64,000 nucleotides of DNA from Pelodictyon phaeoclathratiforme BU-1 (GCF_000020645.1 NC_011060.1:1998501-2062500), one strand, 5' to 3'. Positions 36,721 to 45,839 are shown, numbered from the stretch's first letter. Notes: generated by a model from the letters alone, not told the origin. Numbers and translations: made by a program.

Positions 36721-37620
36721 TTATGGGATGCTCGTTTTCTGGGATAAAGAGGTGATTTCCAACACACTCAAACCTGTGGCTTCGGCAATGGTGGCAATAG
36801 CAATGCCTTTGCCCAACAAGTTGAGCGCAATTGTTTTTGATGCTGCGTTGATTCCTTCGTCTCTTCCTTTTTCCAGTCCCATTTCCATGCCTTTTTCCAT
36901 GCCCTTTTCCAGTGCCGATGCAATTTTGCTTTCTGCGTCCACCAATGATTGCTTGCGAACCTCATAAACCTGACGTTCCTCTTCATTAAACATGCGATCT
37001 ATGGCCGCAATGGCTTTCACAATATTTTTGTCGAGGGCAAGCTCTTTGGGTGTATGCTCCCGGTCAAGCTGATGCGCTGTCGTTAAAAAGGTCGTCCAGC
37101 GATCAAGTGTACTGCTAATTTCATGGTGCAGTTTATTGAACTTTTTCAGCTCAATGTAGTGCAGTTCAAAAACGTCGTGCAACCGGTCATCCTTTCCTGT
37201 GGCGGTATTGATGATTTTGTAGCAACTGTGAACCTCCGTTGTATCAGGGACAAAGTTATAGTCGAGAATGTTGATACTGATAGTTTTCTTCAGCTCTTTG
37301 TACATCATCCCTTCGCTGAGCTGTTCGGTGACCAGCTTGGCCCAGTAGAAAATAGCCCGTTTGTCGAAGTTGTAGTCTTCACTTATCTGCATCTCAACAT
37401 TGAACCAGCGGCCATTTTCAGCTTTAGCCTTGATGTCGAGAATAGAGATTTTTCCTGCACGGTAATCCGCCAGATTGTACGGGTTTTTCAGCTCAATCTC
37501 CACCACCTGATCCTCTTCGGAGACGATGGCGTTAATGAGGGAGATGAGCAGATCTTTGTTTTCTTCGCTGCCAAAGAGCTTTTTAAAGGCGAAATCGACG
37601 CGGGGATTTATTTTGCACAT
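36721..37620 (-). CDS. Rpn-family recombination-promoting nuclease, second intact copy
   Basis: 299 aa starting MCKINPRVDFAFKKLFGSEE, almost identical to the 28861-29727 protein over the whole nuclease part. The main difference is the coiled segment near the C-terminus, where this copy has a longer run of charged repeats (EKGMEKGMEMGLEKGRDEGI). Same strand as the other copy, so the two form direct repeats about 7.9 kb apart, enclosing the TIR-FGE, template, vWA-FGE and MoxR genes. Confidence 0.88.
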   Translation of the reverse strand: MCKINPRVDFAFKKLFGSEENKDLLISLINAIVSEEDQVVEIELKNPYNLADYRAGKISILDIKAKAENGRWFNVEMQISEDYNFDKRAIFYWAKLVTEQLSEGMMYKELKKTISINILDYNFVPDTTEVHSCYKIINTATGKDDRLHDVFELHYIELKKFNKLHHEISSTLDRWTTFLTTAHQLDREHTPKELALDKNIVKAIAAIDRMFNEEERQVYEVRKQSLVDAESKIASALEKGMEKGMEMGLEKGRDEGINAASKTIALNLLGKGIAIATIAEATGLSVLEITSLSQKTSIP

Positions 37621-37691
37621 GGTTGTATCCGGTTCATGATCAATAAAAACGGGGAGTAAATTGTATTGCTGCTCAGCACCGTGGCCACCGG

Positions 37692-37737
37692 TGTTAATCG
37701 GCGCAACATCTTGACTGCATATTTTAACGTATAGTTG
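37692..37737 (-). repeat. Conserved upstream segment of Rpn copy B
   Basis: Counterpart of 29781-29826; see there. The rest of the 731 bases between this Rpn gene and nifH holds no gene but contains the nifH control sites listed separately. Confidence 0.6.
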
Positions 37738-37895
37738 ACCAAAGTATACAACTTTTTCTTCTTTAACTGCTTATGAGGGCAACTTTCCAGCTCAGCAAAC
37801 CACTCTGCTGGCTGGACAAATGATGGGTGTGGCTTATTTTTTATGAAAAGCAAAAAATGGCGTCACACGGCACAATCCTCAGTAAGCGGACACGC

Positions 37896-37914
37896 TTTCC
37901 TACATTTTTGTGGG
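37896..37914. promoter_or_regulatory. nifH upstream inverted repeat, copy 1
   Basis: TTT followed by CCTACA-TTTT-TGTGGG. First of three copies of an inverted repeat with a constant 4-base spacer. Centre about 355 bp upstream of the -12 element. One half-site mismatch (TGTGGG for TGTAGG). Confidence 0.5.
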
Positions 37915-38045
37915 ATTCACTCTGATCAACGGCCAGTTTATCTACGGTTACAGCGTTTTACCGTGAGCTGTGGCAAGGAAGAGCTGATTTTTCGGAGAGA
38001 GAGCGCTCACAGCTACCCTCTTGTTGCTCGTTTCTATCCCTCAGG

Positions 38046-38064
38046 TTTCCTACCAATATGTAGT
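38046..38064. promoter_or_regulatory. nifH upstream inverted repeat, copy 2
   Basis: TTT followed by CCTACC-AATA-TGTAGT. Same half-site spacing as copies 1 and 3, with its centre 28 bp upstream of copy 3, so the pair lie nearly on one face of the helix. Confidence 0.55.
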
Positions 38065-38073
38065 TTTCGAGAC

Positions 38074-38092
38074 TTTCCTACAGCTTTGTAGC
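38074..38092. promoter_or_regulatory. nifH upstream inverted repeat, copy 3
   Basis: TTT followed by CCTACA-GCTT-TGTAGC. Centre about 178 bp upstream of the -12 element, a usual distance for an enhancer of a sigma54 promoter. The likely binder is the NifA-type activator encoded at 13742-15373; this is inference. Confidence 0.55.
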
Positions 38093-38248
38093 CCTTTCCT
38101 TCATTCATGGCCCGCTGCATCCTGCTCATTCTGCTCCTCAAATAAAAAAAACAGCCCTCTCGCAAAAGGCTGAAACCCTTCTGCCATGCGGCTGTACGGC
38201 CACTTCCCTGTTTATTCCAAAAAACTTTTCCGGCAAAAGCTACGACTT

Positions 38249-38264
38249 TGGCACGCATCTTGCT
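38249..38264 (+). promoter_or_regulatory. Sigma54 (-24/-12) promoter of the nif operon
   Basis: TGGCACGCATCTTGCT matches the sigma54 consensus TGGCAC-N5-TTGC exactly. Transcription should start about 12 bp downstream (near 38275), giving a nifH leader of roughly 75 nt. It implies nitrogen control through an AAA+ activator. Confidence 0.93.
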
Positions 38265-38351
38265 CCTTAAAAGCATAACTATTCAGGGCAAAGACAGGAT
38301 AAGCCTGAAGAGTTGACGAGAAAGGCAATGAAAACCTAAAAAAGTACGAAA

Positions 38352-39176
38352 ATGAGAAAAGTAGCTATTTACGGAAAAGGTGGCATCGGCAAGTCAACCA
38401 CGACACAAAACACGGTTGCCGGTCTTGCGGAAATGGGCAAGAAAATCATGGTTATTGGCTGTGACCCGAAGGCTGACTCTACCCGTCTGCTACTCGGTGG
38501 ACTGCAGCAGAAGACCGTGCTCGACACACTTCGCGAGGAGGGTGAAGAAGTTGAACTTGAAGATATCATCAAAGATGGTTACAGAAATACCCGTTGCACC
38601 GAATCCGGTGGTCCTGAACCAGGCGTAGGCTGCGCAGGTCGTGGTATCATAACCTCTGTTAACCTTCTCGAACAGCTTGGCGCTTTTGATGATGAATGGG
38701 ATCTCGATTATGTCTTCTACGATGTGCTTGGTGACGTTGTATGCGGAGGATTCGCCATGCCGATCCGCGACGGTAAAGCTGAGGAGATCTACATCGTCTG
38801 TTCGGGTGAAATGATGGCCATGTACGCTGCCAACAACATCTGTAAAGGTATCCTGAAATATGCCGATACCGGTGGAGTTCGCCTTGGTGGCCTTATCTGC
38901 AACAGTCGTAATGTTGATAACGAACGCCAGATGATTGAAGAGTTGGCCAAAAAAATCGGTACGCAGATGATCCATTTTGTACCGAGGAACAACTTTGTGC
39001 AGCGTGCCGAGATCAACCGTAAAACCGTTATCGAGTACGATCCAACTCATGAGCAGGCAGATGAATACAGGGCTCTTGCACAGAAAATCAACGATAACAA
39101 GATGTTTGTCATCCCCAAGCCGCTTGAGATCGAAGAACTGGAAGCTCTTCTCATTGAATTTGGTATCGCTAACTAA
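38352..39176 (+). CDS. nifH: Nitrogenase iron protein
   Basis: Dinitrogenase reductase, 274 aa, homodimer with one [4Fe-4S] cluster. P-loop YGKGGIGKSTTTQN at the N-terminus, cluster Cys in GVGCAGRGI (about 97) and VVCGGFAMPIR (about 131), and the Arg of GCAGRG that is the ADP-ribosylation site in some bacteria. Sequence type fits the Mo-nitrogenase of Chlorobi. First gene of the operon. Confidence 0.98.
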   Translation: MRKVAIYGKGGIGKSTTTQNTVAGLAEMGKKIMVIGCDPKADSTRLLLGGLQQKTVLDTLREEGEEVELEDIIKDGYRNTRCTESGGPEPGVGCAGRGIITSVNLLEQLGAFDDEWDLDYVFYDVLGDVVCGGFAMPIRDGKAEEIYIVCSGEMMAMYAANNICKGILKYADTGGVRLGGLICNSRNVDNERQMIEELAKKIGTQMIHFVPRNNFVQRAEINRKTVIEYDPTHEQADEYRALAQKINDNKMFVIPKPLEIEELEALLIEFGIAN

Positions 39177-39194
39177 TAAAAGGAGTACTCAAAC

Positions 39195-39551
39195 ATGTTA
39201 ATGATCAGAACAATCGTCAGGCCGGAAAAAGTGTACGAAGTTATGCAGGGACTGCTTGACGCAGGCTACCCTGCTGTCACCAAGATCCCGGTTGTCGGTC
39301 GCGGCAAACAGCGCGGACTTCGCGTCGGGGATGTGATTTATGATGAAATTCCCAAGGAGATGCTGATTGTGGTGGTACAGGATAGCGACAAGGATTTCGT
39401 GATTCGCGCCATTCTTGATAAAGCGAAGTCTGGCCCTGATGGCAAGTTCGGTGATGGTAAAATCTTTGTTTCAGCCGTTGAAGAGGTCTATACCATCAGC
39501 ACCGGCGAACAAGAGGGTGAACCAAAGCTCGCAGCAGCAAAGGAGGCCTGA
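39195..39551 (+). CDS. nifI1: NifI1, PII-family regulator of nitrogenase
   Basis: 118-residue GlnB-like protein starting MLMIRTIVRPEKVYEVMQGL, with the T-loop region VVGRGKQRGLRVGDVIYDEI and the C-terminal signature GKFGDGKIFVSAVEEVYTI. The position between nifH and nifD, followed directly by a second PII gene, identifies NifI1. NifI1-NifI2 complexes are known to bind and inhibit dinitrogenase in response to 2-oxoglutarate in other organisms with this gene order. Confidence 0.93.
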   Translation: MLMIRTIVRPEKVYEVMQGLLDAGYPAVTKIPVVGRGKQRGLRVGDVIYDEIPKEMLIVVVQDSDKDFVIRAILDKAKSGPDGKFGDGKIFVSAVEEVYTISTGEQEGEPKLAAAKEA

Positions 39552-39929
39552 ATGAAAGAGATCATTTCAGTAATCCGGATCAACAAGGTGAACGAAACCA
39601 AGAAGGCGCTGATCGATGCAGGTATTCCGGCATTCACAGCAACAGGAAGGGTGATGGGCCGAGGCAAGGGCCAGGTTCATTATGATATCCTCAATGGCGC
39701 TGCTGAAGGTCATCCGGAAGCCATTGCCCAGCTTGGCGGTGCACCAAGACTTGTAGCCAAGAGAATTCTGACTGTCGTTGTCCCTGATGATTTATGTAAA
39801 ACCGCAGTAGATGTCATCATCAAGACCAACCAGACGGGTAAACCTGGAGACGGAAAGATATTTGTAACACCAATTCTTGAGACCATCAGGGTCAGAACTG
39901 GCGAAACAGGGCGGGATGCGCTGAACTAA
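39552..39929 (+). CDS. nifI2: NifI2, PII-family regulator of nitrogenase
   Basis: 125 aa, starting at the base after the nifI1 stop. MKEIISVIRINKVNETKKAL, the longer T-loop part VMGRGKGQVHYDILNGAAEG and the end GKPGDGKIFVTPILETIRVR match NifI2. It works with NifI1 as one post-translational switch of nitrogenase. Confidence 0.93.
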   Translation: MKEIISVIRINKVNETKKALIDAGIPAFTATGRVMGRGKGQVHYDILNGAAEGHPEAIAQLGGAPRLVAKRILTVVVPDDLCKTAVDVIIKTNQTGKPGDGKIFVTPILETIRVRTGETGRDALN

Positions 39930-39965
39930 GAATAACATTTTCAAGGTGTAAACGGAGAGAGTTTT

Positions 39966-41600
39966 ATGGAGGCGAACAGAGTTTATCCGGATCCTTCCCA
40001 GGTCAGGGAGGAACTGATACAAAAATATCCGGCCAAGGTTGCAAAAAAACGGGCCAAGTCGATCATCATCAATGACCCGGAGATCATTCCTGAGGTGCAG
40101 GCCAACGTGCGTACCGTACCGGGTATCATCACACAGCGCGGCTGTTCTTATGCTGGATGTAAAGGTGTTGTGCTCGGCCCTACCCGTGATATTGTCAACA
40201 TCGTACACGGACCAATCGGTTGCAGCTTTTATGCCTGGTTGACCCGCCGGAACCAGACCAGACCCGAGACCTTGCTGGATGAGAACTATATCCCTTACTG
40301 TTTTTCAACGGACATGCAGGAGGAGAATATCGTCTTTGGTGGTGAAAAGAAGCTGAAAATTGCAATCCAGGAGGCTTATGACCTCTTTCATCCAAAGTCC
40401 ATTGCCATCTTCTCGACCTGTCCGGTTGGCCTGATTGGTGATGACGTTCATGCCGCTTCACGTGAAATGAAGGAGAAACTGGGAGACTGCAACGTTTTCG
40501 GTTTCAGTTGCGAAGGGTACCGGGGTGTCAGCCAGTCGGCAGGCCATCACATTGCCAACAACGGTGTGTTCAAGCACATGGTTGGCCGCAACAACACGCC
40601 GAGCGTGGGCAAGTTCAAGCTGAACCTGCTGGGTGAATACAACATCGGCGGTGACGCTTTTGAGATTGAACGCATTTTCAAGAAGGTCGGCATTACTCTT
40701 GTGGCCTCATTCAGTGGCAACTCGACGGTCGGCCAGATTGAAAACGCTCACACTGCCGATCTGAACGTGATCCTTTGTCACCGGTCGATCAACTATATGG
40801 GTGACATGATGGAGACGAAGTACGGAATTCCGTGGATGAAGATCAACTTTGTCGGAGCAGAATCAACGGCAAAGTCGCTCCGCAAAATTGCTGAATACTT
40901 TGGCGACGAGGAGCTCAAGGCGAAGGTTGAGGCTGTGATTGCCGAAGAGACACCAAAGGTGAAAGCGGTGATTGAGGAGATATTGCCAAGGACAAAAGGC
41001 AAAACTGCCATGCTCTTTGTCGGTGGATCACGTGCCCATCACTACCAGGATCTTTTTTCCGAGCTGGGCATGACGACGGTAGCTGCAGGGTACGAGTTTG
41101 CTCACCGCGATGATTACGAAGGGCGTGACGTACTGCCTAAAATCAAGATTGACGCCGACAGCAAGAATATTGAGGAGCTGAAAGTGGTCGCAGATCCCGA
41201 CTTCTTCAACCCGAGAAAAACCGAAGCGGAACTTGAAGCGCTGAAAGAAAAGGGGCTTGAAATCAACGGTTATTCCGGAATGATGAAGCAGATGACCAGT
41301 AAATCGCTGGTTGTTGATGACCTCAGCCACTATGAGTCTGAAAAGCTGATCGAGATCTACAAGCCGGATATTTTCTGCGCCGGTATCAAGGAGAAGTATG
41401 TGGTTCAGAAGATGGGTATTCCGTTGAAACAGCTTCACAGCTACGACTACGGTGGACCTTACACTGGCTTTGAAGGAGCGATAAACTTCTACAGAGACAT
41501 CGACCGTATGGTAAACAATCCCGTTTGGAAGCTGATCAAGGCTCCATGGGAAAAAGCCGGAAACGGTGCAGGACTTGCGGCCAGTTACGTGACACAGTAA
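39966..41600 (+). CDS. nifD: Nitrogenase molybdenum-iron protein alpha chain
   Basis: 544 aa. P-cluster ligands in the stretches RGCSYAGCKGVVLGPTRD, HGPIGCSFYAW and STCPVGLIGDD. The FeMo-co ligands are Cys in NVILCHRSINYMG (about 270) and His in LKQLHSYDYGGPYTGFEGAI (near 500). The length with an insertion around 395-445 is usual for this nif lineage. A GGAGAG ribosome-binding site precedes ATG 39966. Confidence 0.98.
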   Translation: MEANRVYPDPSQVREELIQKYPAKVAKKRAKSIIINDPEIIPEVQANVRTVPGIITQRGCSYAGCKGVVLGPTRDIVNIVHGPIGCSFYAWLTRRNQTRPETLLDENYIPYCFSTDMQEENIVFGGEKKLKIAIQEAYDLFHPKSIAIFSTCPVGLIGDDVHAASREMKEKLGDCNVFGFSCEGYRGVSQSAGHHIANNGVFKHMVGRNNTPSVGKFKLNLLGEYNIGGDAFEIERIFKKVGITLVASFSGNSTVGQIENAHTADLNVILCHRSINYMGDMMETKYGIPWMKINFVGAESTAKSLRKIAEYFGDEELKAKVEAVIAEETPKVKAVIEEILPRTKGKTAMLFVGGSRAHHYQDLFSELGMTTVAAGYEFAHRDDYEGRDVLPKIKIDADSKNIEELKVVADPDFFNPRKTEAELEALKEKGLEINGYSGMMKQMTSKSLVVDDLSHYESEKLIEIYKPDIFCAGIKEKYVVQKMGIPLKQLHSYDYGGPYTGFEGAINFYRDIDRMVNNPVWKLIKAPWEKAGNGAGLAASYVTQ

Positions 41601-41626
41601 TGAGGGAAAACGGAGACTATTAAATT

Positions 41627-43009
41627 ATGCTATTACGACACACATCAAAAGAGGTTAAAGAGCGTGAAGGGCTGACGATCAACCCGGCAAAAACCTGCCA
41701 GCCAATCGGCGCCATGTATGCTGCGCTCGGTATTCATGGCTGTCTGCCTCACAGCCATGGCTCACAAGGATGCTGTTCCTATCATCGCAGTACCCTGACC
41801 CGCCATTACAAAGAGCCTGTCATGGCGGCAACAAGTTCGTTCACCGAAGGTGCTTCAGTGTTCGGCGGCCAGGCAAACCTCCTTGCTGCCATCGAAACCA
41901 TCTTTTCGGTCTATGATCCCGATATCATTGCGGTGCACTCTACCTGCCTTTCTGAAACCATTGGTGATGATTTGCAGCAGATCACACGGAAAGCAAAAGA
42001 TGACGGCAAAGTCCCGGAAGGCAAGCATCTCATTTTTGCCAGCACTCCAAGCTTTGTCGGGTCGCACATTACCGGTTACGCCAATATGGTGACGGGTATT
42101 GCTACACAATTTGCCGTCTCAAGCGGAGTGAAAAAGCGCCAGTTCAATATTATTGCCGGCTGGATGGAACCTTCCGACATGCGCGAAATCAAACGCCTGA
42201 CGAAAGAGCTTGGCGTCAAGATTGTCCTGTTCCCCGACACCTCGGATGTGCTTGATGCACCGCAGACCGGCAAGCATGAATTTTATCCGAAAGGGGGCAC
42301 AACAGTGGCAGAGTTGGTGAGCGCTGGCGACAGCCTCTCCTCCCTTGCGCTTGGAAGCATCAGTGCAGAACCGGCGGCTATCGCTCTCGAAAAGAGCTGC
42401 AAAGTGCCGTTCGAAACGCTCGATATGCCCATCGGTCTCTCTGCAACCGACCGCTTTATCATGACGCTCAGCCAGCTCGCCGGGGTAAAGGTACCTGATG
42501 AGATCACTGCTGAAAGGGGACGTCTTGTCGATGTTATGGCCGACATGGAACAGTACCTGTACGGCAAACGAGTCGCGCTTTTCGGCGATCCGGATCAGTT
42601 GCTTCCGCTTACCGAGTTCCTGCTCGATCTGAACATGAAACCCGTTCATATCGTCAGCGGCACACCCGGTCAGCGTTTTGAGAAACAGATGCGCCTGCTG
42701 CTTGATGCACGGTCACCGGAAACAAACTTCCGCAACGGTCTTCAGGCAGATATGTTCCTGCTGCACCAGTGGATGAAAAATGAACCGGTTGACCTGCTGA
42801 TCGGCAACACGTATGGCAAGTACATGGCACGTGACGAAGATGTTCCTTTTATCAGGTTCGGATTCCCGATTCTCGATCGTATCGGCCACAGCTACTTCCC
42901 GAATGTCGGCTACAGCGGTGGACTGAGACTGCTCGAAAAACTGCTCAACGCTCTCATGGATCGCCAGGATCGTGATGCTCTTGAGGAAAAATTTGAACTG
43001 GTCATGTAA
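41627..43009 (+). CDS. nifK: Nitrogenase molybdenum-iron protein beta chain
   Basis: 460 aa, the short form that lacks the N-terminal extension of proteobacterial NifK. P-cluster ligands in NPAKTCQPIGAMYAALGIHG, SHGSQGCCSYHRSTLTRHYK and STCLSETIGDD. It pairs with NifD as an alpha2beta2 tetramer. 26 bp after nifD. Confidence 0.98.
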   Translation: MLLRHTSKEVKEREGLTINPAKTCQPIGAMYAALGIHGCLPHSHGSQGCCSYHRSTLTRHYKEPVMAATSSFTEGASVFGGQANLLAAIETIFSVYDPDIIAVHSTCLSETIGDDLQQITRKAKDDGKVPEGKHLIFASTPSFVGSHITGYANMVTGIATQFAVSSGVKKRQFNIIAGWMEPSDMREIKRLTKELGVKIVLFPDTSDVLDAPQTGKHEFYPKGGTTVAELVSAGDSLSSLALGSISAEPAAIALEKSCKVPFETLDMPIGLSATDRFIMTLSQLAGVKVPDEITAERGRLVDVMADMEQYLYGKRVALFGDPDQLLPLTEFLLDLNMKPVHIVSGTPGQRFEKQMRLLLDARSPETNFRNGLQADMFLLHQWMKNEPVDLLIGNTYGKYMARDEDVPFIRFGFPILDRIGHSYFPNVGYSGGLRLLEKLLNALMDRQDRDALEEKFELVM

Positions 43010-43028
43010 ACAGCAATAGTTCTTCGGC

Positions 43029-43076
43029 CCTGCAGGGGCGGCATTTTGTTCATAAAGAATGCCTGCCCCCCAGGGG
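43029..43076 (+). promoter_or_regulatory. Stable stem-loop between nifK and nifE
   Basis: CCCTG-CA-GGGGC-GGCATT, a 12-nt loop, then AATGCC-T-GCCCC-C-CAGGG: 16 base pairs with small internal irregularities. No T-run follows, so it is more likely an RNA stability or processing element, or a partial attenuator separating nifHDK from nifENB, than a full terminator. Confidence 0.6.
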
Positions 43077-43116
43077 AGAGAGGGACAACAATATTTTATG
43101 TAAAGGGGTAGACGCT

Positions 43117-44478
43117 ATGGAACAGATCTCGATTCTCGAAGGACGGCAGAAGCAGATTTTTGAAAAGAAAAAGGGAGTGCCGCAGGCCGATATCGCATGT
43201 GACACCTCAAGCCTTTCAGGTTCTGTGAGCCAGCGTGCCTGCGTTTTCTGCGGATCACGCGTGGTACTCTATCCCGTAGCTGATGCCATTCATCTTGTTC
43301 ATGGACCGATCGGGTGTGCCGCTTATACCTGGGACATCCGGGGAGCGGTCTCTTCGGGACCTGAATTGCACCGGTTAAGCTTTTCCACCGACCTGCAGGA
43401 GATGGATGTAATTTACGGTGGCGAAAAAAAGCTCTACCACTCGTTGATTGAACTGATTGAGCAATACAAACCCAAGGCCGCTTTTATCTATTCGACCTGC
43501 ATTGTCGGCCTTATCGGCGACGATATTGATGCCGTCTGCAAAAAAGTTGCGAAAGAGACTGGAATTCCGGTATTGCCGGTTCATTCCGAAGGGTTCAAGG
43601 GCACCAAAAAGGATGGCTACAAGGCTGCCTGCCATGCCCTGATGAAGCTGATCGGTACGGGATCGACCGAGGAGATCAGCAAGTACAGCATTAACATTCT
43701 CGGCGAATTCAACCTTGCCGGAGAGGCGTGGATTATCAGAAAGTACTATGAAAAAATGGGCATCGAGGTTGTCGCAACCCTGACCGGTGACGGACGTATT
43801 GATGCAGTACGGCGGGCACACGGAGCAACCCTCAACGTTGTGCAGTGCTCGGGATCAATGACCTGGCTTGCCAAGGAGATGGAAGAGAAATACGGCATTC
43901 CCTATATCCGGGTCTCCTATTTCGGTATTGAAGATATGTCGAAATCGCTCTACGATGTTGCAAAATATTTTCCCGACCGCCCGGACATCATGGAGGCGGC
44001 AAAACAGGTTGTCAGTGAGGAGGTAAAAACACTCTACCCTTCACTGCAGAAGTTCAAAAAGGCGCTGACGGGCAAAAAAGCGGCCATCTATGTCGGTGGC
44101 GCATTTAAAACATTCTCGCTCATCAAGGCCTTGCGTTCAATCGGCATGTCGGTCGTTCTTGCCGGTTCACAGACTGGAGACAAGAACGATTATGCACGAC
44201 TGAAAGAGATGTGCGACGAAGGAACGGTGATTGTGGACGACTCCAATCCCGTCGAGCTTTCGAAATTTATTCTTGAAAAAGAGGCCGATCTGCTTATCGG
44301 CGGGGTCAAGGAGCGCCCGATAGCTTTCAAACTCGGCATCGGCTTCTGCGATCATAACCACGAGAGGAAGATCCCTCTGGCCGGATTTGAGGGCATGTAT
44401 AATTTTGCACTGGAGGTCTATCAATCGGTCATGAGCCCGGTATGGCAGTTTGCTCCACGAAAAGGAGGTACCCTATGA
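43117..44478 (+). CDS. nifE: FeMo-co scaffold protein NifE
   Basis: 453 aa, NifD-like. It keeps CVFCGSRVVLYPVADAIHLV, HGPIGCAAYTWDIRG and STCIVGLIGDD, which hold the cluster where NifD holds the P-cluster. Forms the NifEN tetramer on which the NifB-derived cluster matures to FeMo-co by addition of Mo and homocitrate (from NifV). Confidence 0.97.
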   Translation: MEQISILEGRQKQIFEKKKGVPQADIACDTSSLSGSVSQRACVFCGSRVVLYPVADAIHLVHGPIGCAAYTWDIRGAVSSGPELHRLSFSTDLQEMDVIYGGEKKLYHSLIELIEQYKPKAAFIYSTCIVGLIGDDIDAVCKKVAKETGIPVLPVHSEGFKGTKKDGYKAACHALMKLIGTGSTEEISKYSINILGEFNLAGEAWIIRKYYEKMGIEVVATLTGDGRIDAVRRAHGATLNVVQCSGSMTWLAKEMEEKYGIPYIRVSYFGIEDMSKSLYDVAKYFPDRPDIMEAAKQVVSEEVKTLYPSLQKFKKALTGKKAAIYVGGAFKTFSLIKALRSIGMSVVLAGSQTGDKNDYARLKEMCDEGTVIVDDSNPVELSKFILEKEADLLIGGVKERPIAFKLGIGFCDHNHERKIPLAGFEGMYNFALEVYQSVMSPVWQFAPRKGGTL

Positions 44479-45827
44479 AACACGCAAAAACAGCAACACA
44501 GAATGCCTGCAAACTCTGCAACCCGCTTGGAGCATGTCTTGCCTTCCGGGGCATAGAGAATTGCGTACCGTTCCTGCACGGTTCACAGGGGTGTGCCACC
44601 TATATACGGCGGTACCTGATCAGCCATTACAAAGAGCCGATCGATATTGCCTCATCGAACTTTCATGAAGAAACCGCCGTCTTCGGCGGCAGCCATAACC
44701 TGAAAATCGGACTGAAAAACGTCTCTGATCAGTACAAACCAGAGGTTATCGGGGTGGCAACCACCTGCCTGAGCGAAACCATCGGCGATGATGTGCCCGG
44801 AATTTTGCGGGAATATAAAAAGGAGTTCAAAAACGGCACACCAATGCCGATACTGATTCACGCCTCAACGCCGAGCTACCAGGGCAGTCACATTGACGGT
44901 TTTCATGCCGCAGTCAGGGCGACCGTCAAAACGCTGGCCGAGAAGGGCGAAGAGCAGAGCCTGATCAACCTCTTTCCGAACATGGTCTCGCCAGCCGACC
45001 TGCGCTATCTCAAGGAGATCTTCGCTGATTTCAAGGCTCCGGTGATGTTGCTGCCCGACTATTCCCAGACCATGGATGGCGGCCCCTGGGGCGAATATCA
45101 TCGCATACCGCCTGGCGGCACTCCGGCAAGCGCTATTGTATCGGCAGGAAGCGCCGCAGCAAGCATTGAGTTCGGTTCAACCCTTGAAGCATCGAAATCG
45201 GCTGCCGGCTATCTTGAAGAGGCGTTTGATGTGCCAAGATATCATCTCTCCCTGCCCATCGGCATCAAGGAGAGCGACAAATTTTTCAGCCTGCTTGAAA
45301 CACTGACCGGCAAGGCTCGGCCCGATAAATATGACGATGAACGACGCAGGCTGATTGACGCCTATGCCGACGGCCATAAATATGTTTTCGAGAAAAAGGT
45401 AATTCTCTACGGTGAAGAAGACCTTGTGGTTGCCATGACCGCATTTCTCACTGAGATCGGTATGACGCCCCTCCTCTGTGCTTCGGGAGGAAAAAGTGGT
45501 CTTCTAAAAAAAAGGATCAGGGAGCTGATCCCCACAATGGATGAACTCGGTATCAAGGTACGTGAAGGGGTTGACTTTGTCGATATCGAGGATGAAGCCA
45601 AAATACTGAAACCCGATTTTCTTATCGGTAACAGCAAGGGCTATACCATGTCAAGAAAAAACAACATCCCCTTGCTTCGGCTCGGTTTCCCCATTCACGA
45701 CCGTTTCGGAGGACAAAGAATGCACCATCTTGGGTACAGGGGAACCCAGGAACTCTTTGACCGGATCGTCAACACCGTTATCGAAGAGCGGCAGAATGCT
45801 TCATCAATCGGTTACACTTATATGTAA
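44475..45827 (+). CDS. nifN: FeMo-co scaffold protein NifN
   Basis: 450 aa, NifK-like (NACKLCNPLGACLAFRGIEN, HGSQGCATYIRRYLISHYKE, TTCLSETIGDD). I start it at ATG 44475: AAAGGAGG lies at 44461-44468 and the ATG overlaps the nifE stop as ATGA. An earlier in-frame Met (44442) lies inside nifE without a site. Tight coupling fits the 1:1 NifE-NifN complex. Confidence 0.97.
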   Translation: MKHAKTATQNACKLCNPLGACLAFRGIENCVPFLHGSQGCATYIRRYLISHYKEPIDIASSNFHEETAVFGGSHNLKIGLKNVSDQYKPEVIGVATTCLSETIGDDVPGILREYKKEFKNGTPMPILIHASTPSYQGSHIDGFHAAVRATVKTLAEKGEEQSLINLFPNMVSPADLRYLKEIFADFKAPVMLLPDYSQTMDGGPWGEYHRIPPGGTPASAIVSAGSAAASIEFGSTLEASKSAAGYLEEAFDVPRYHLSLPIGIKESDKFFSLLETLTGKARPDKYDDERRRLIDAYADGHKYVFEKKVILYGEEDLVVAMTAFLTEIGMTPLLCASGGKSGLLKKRIRELIPTMDELGIKVREGVDFVDIEDEAKILKPDFLIGNSKGYTMSRKNNIPLLRLGFPIHDRFGGQRMHHLGYRGTQELFDRIVNTVIEERQNASSIGYTYM

Positions 45828-45839
45828 AGGGAGGAAACC

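Noticed and set aside
37608..37853. 81-residue minus-strand frame upstream of the second Rpn gene
   Set aside because: Not conserved with the matching region upstream of the first Rpn copy; low-quality protein sequence.
37843..38248. Canonical NifA site TGT-N10-ACA upstream of nifH
   Set aside because: I checked each TGT on the plus strand in this stretch; none has ACA at the right distance.
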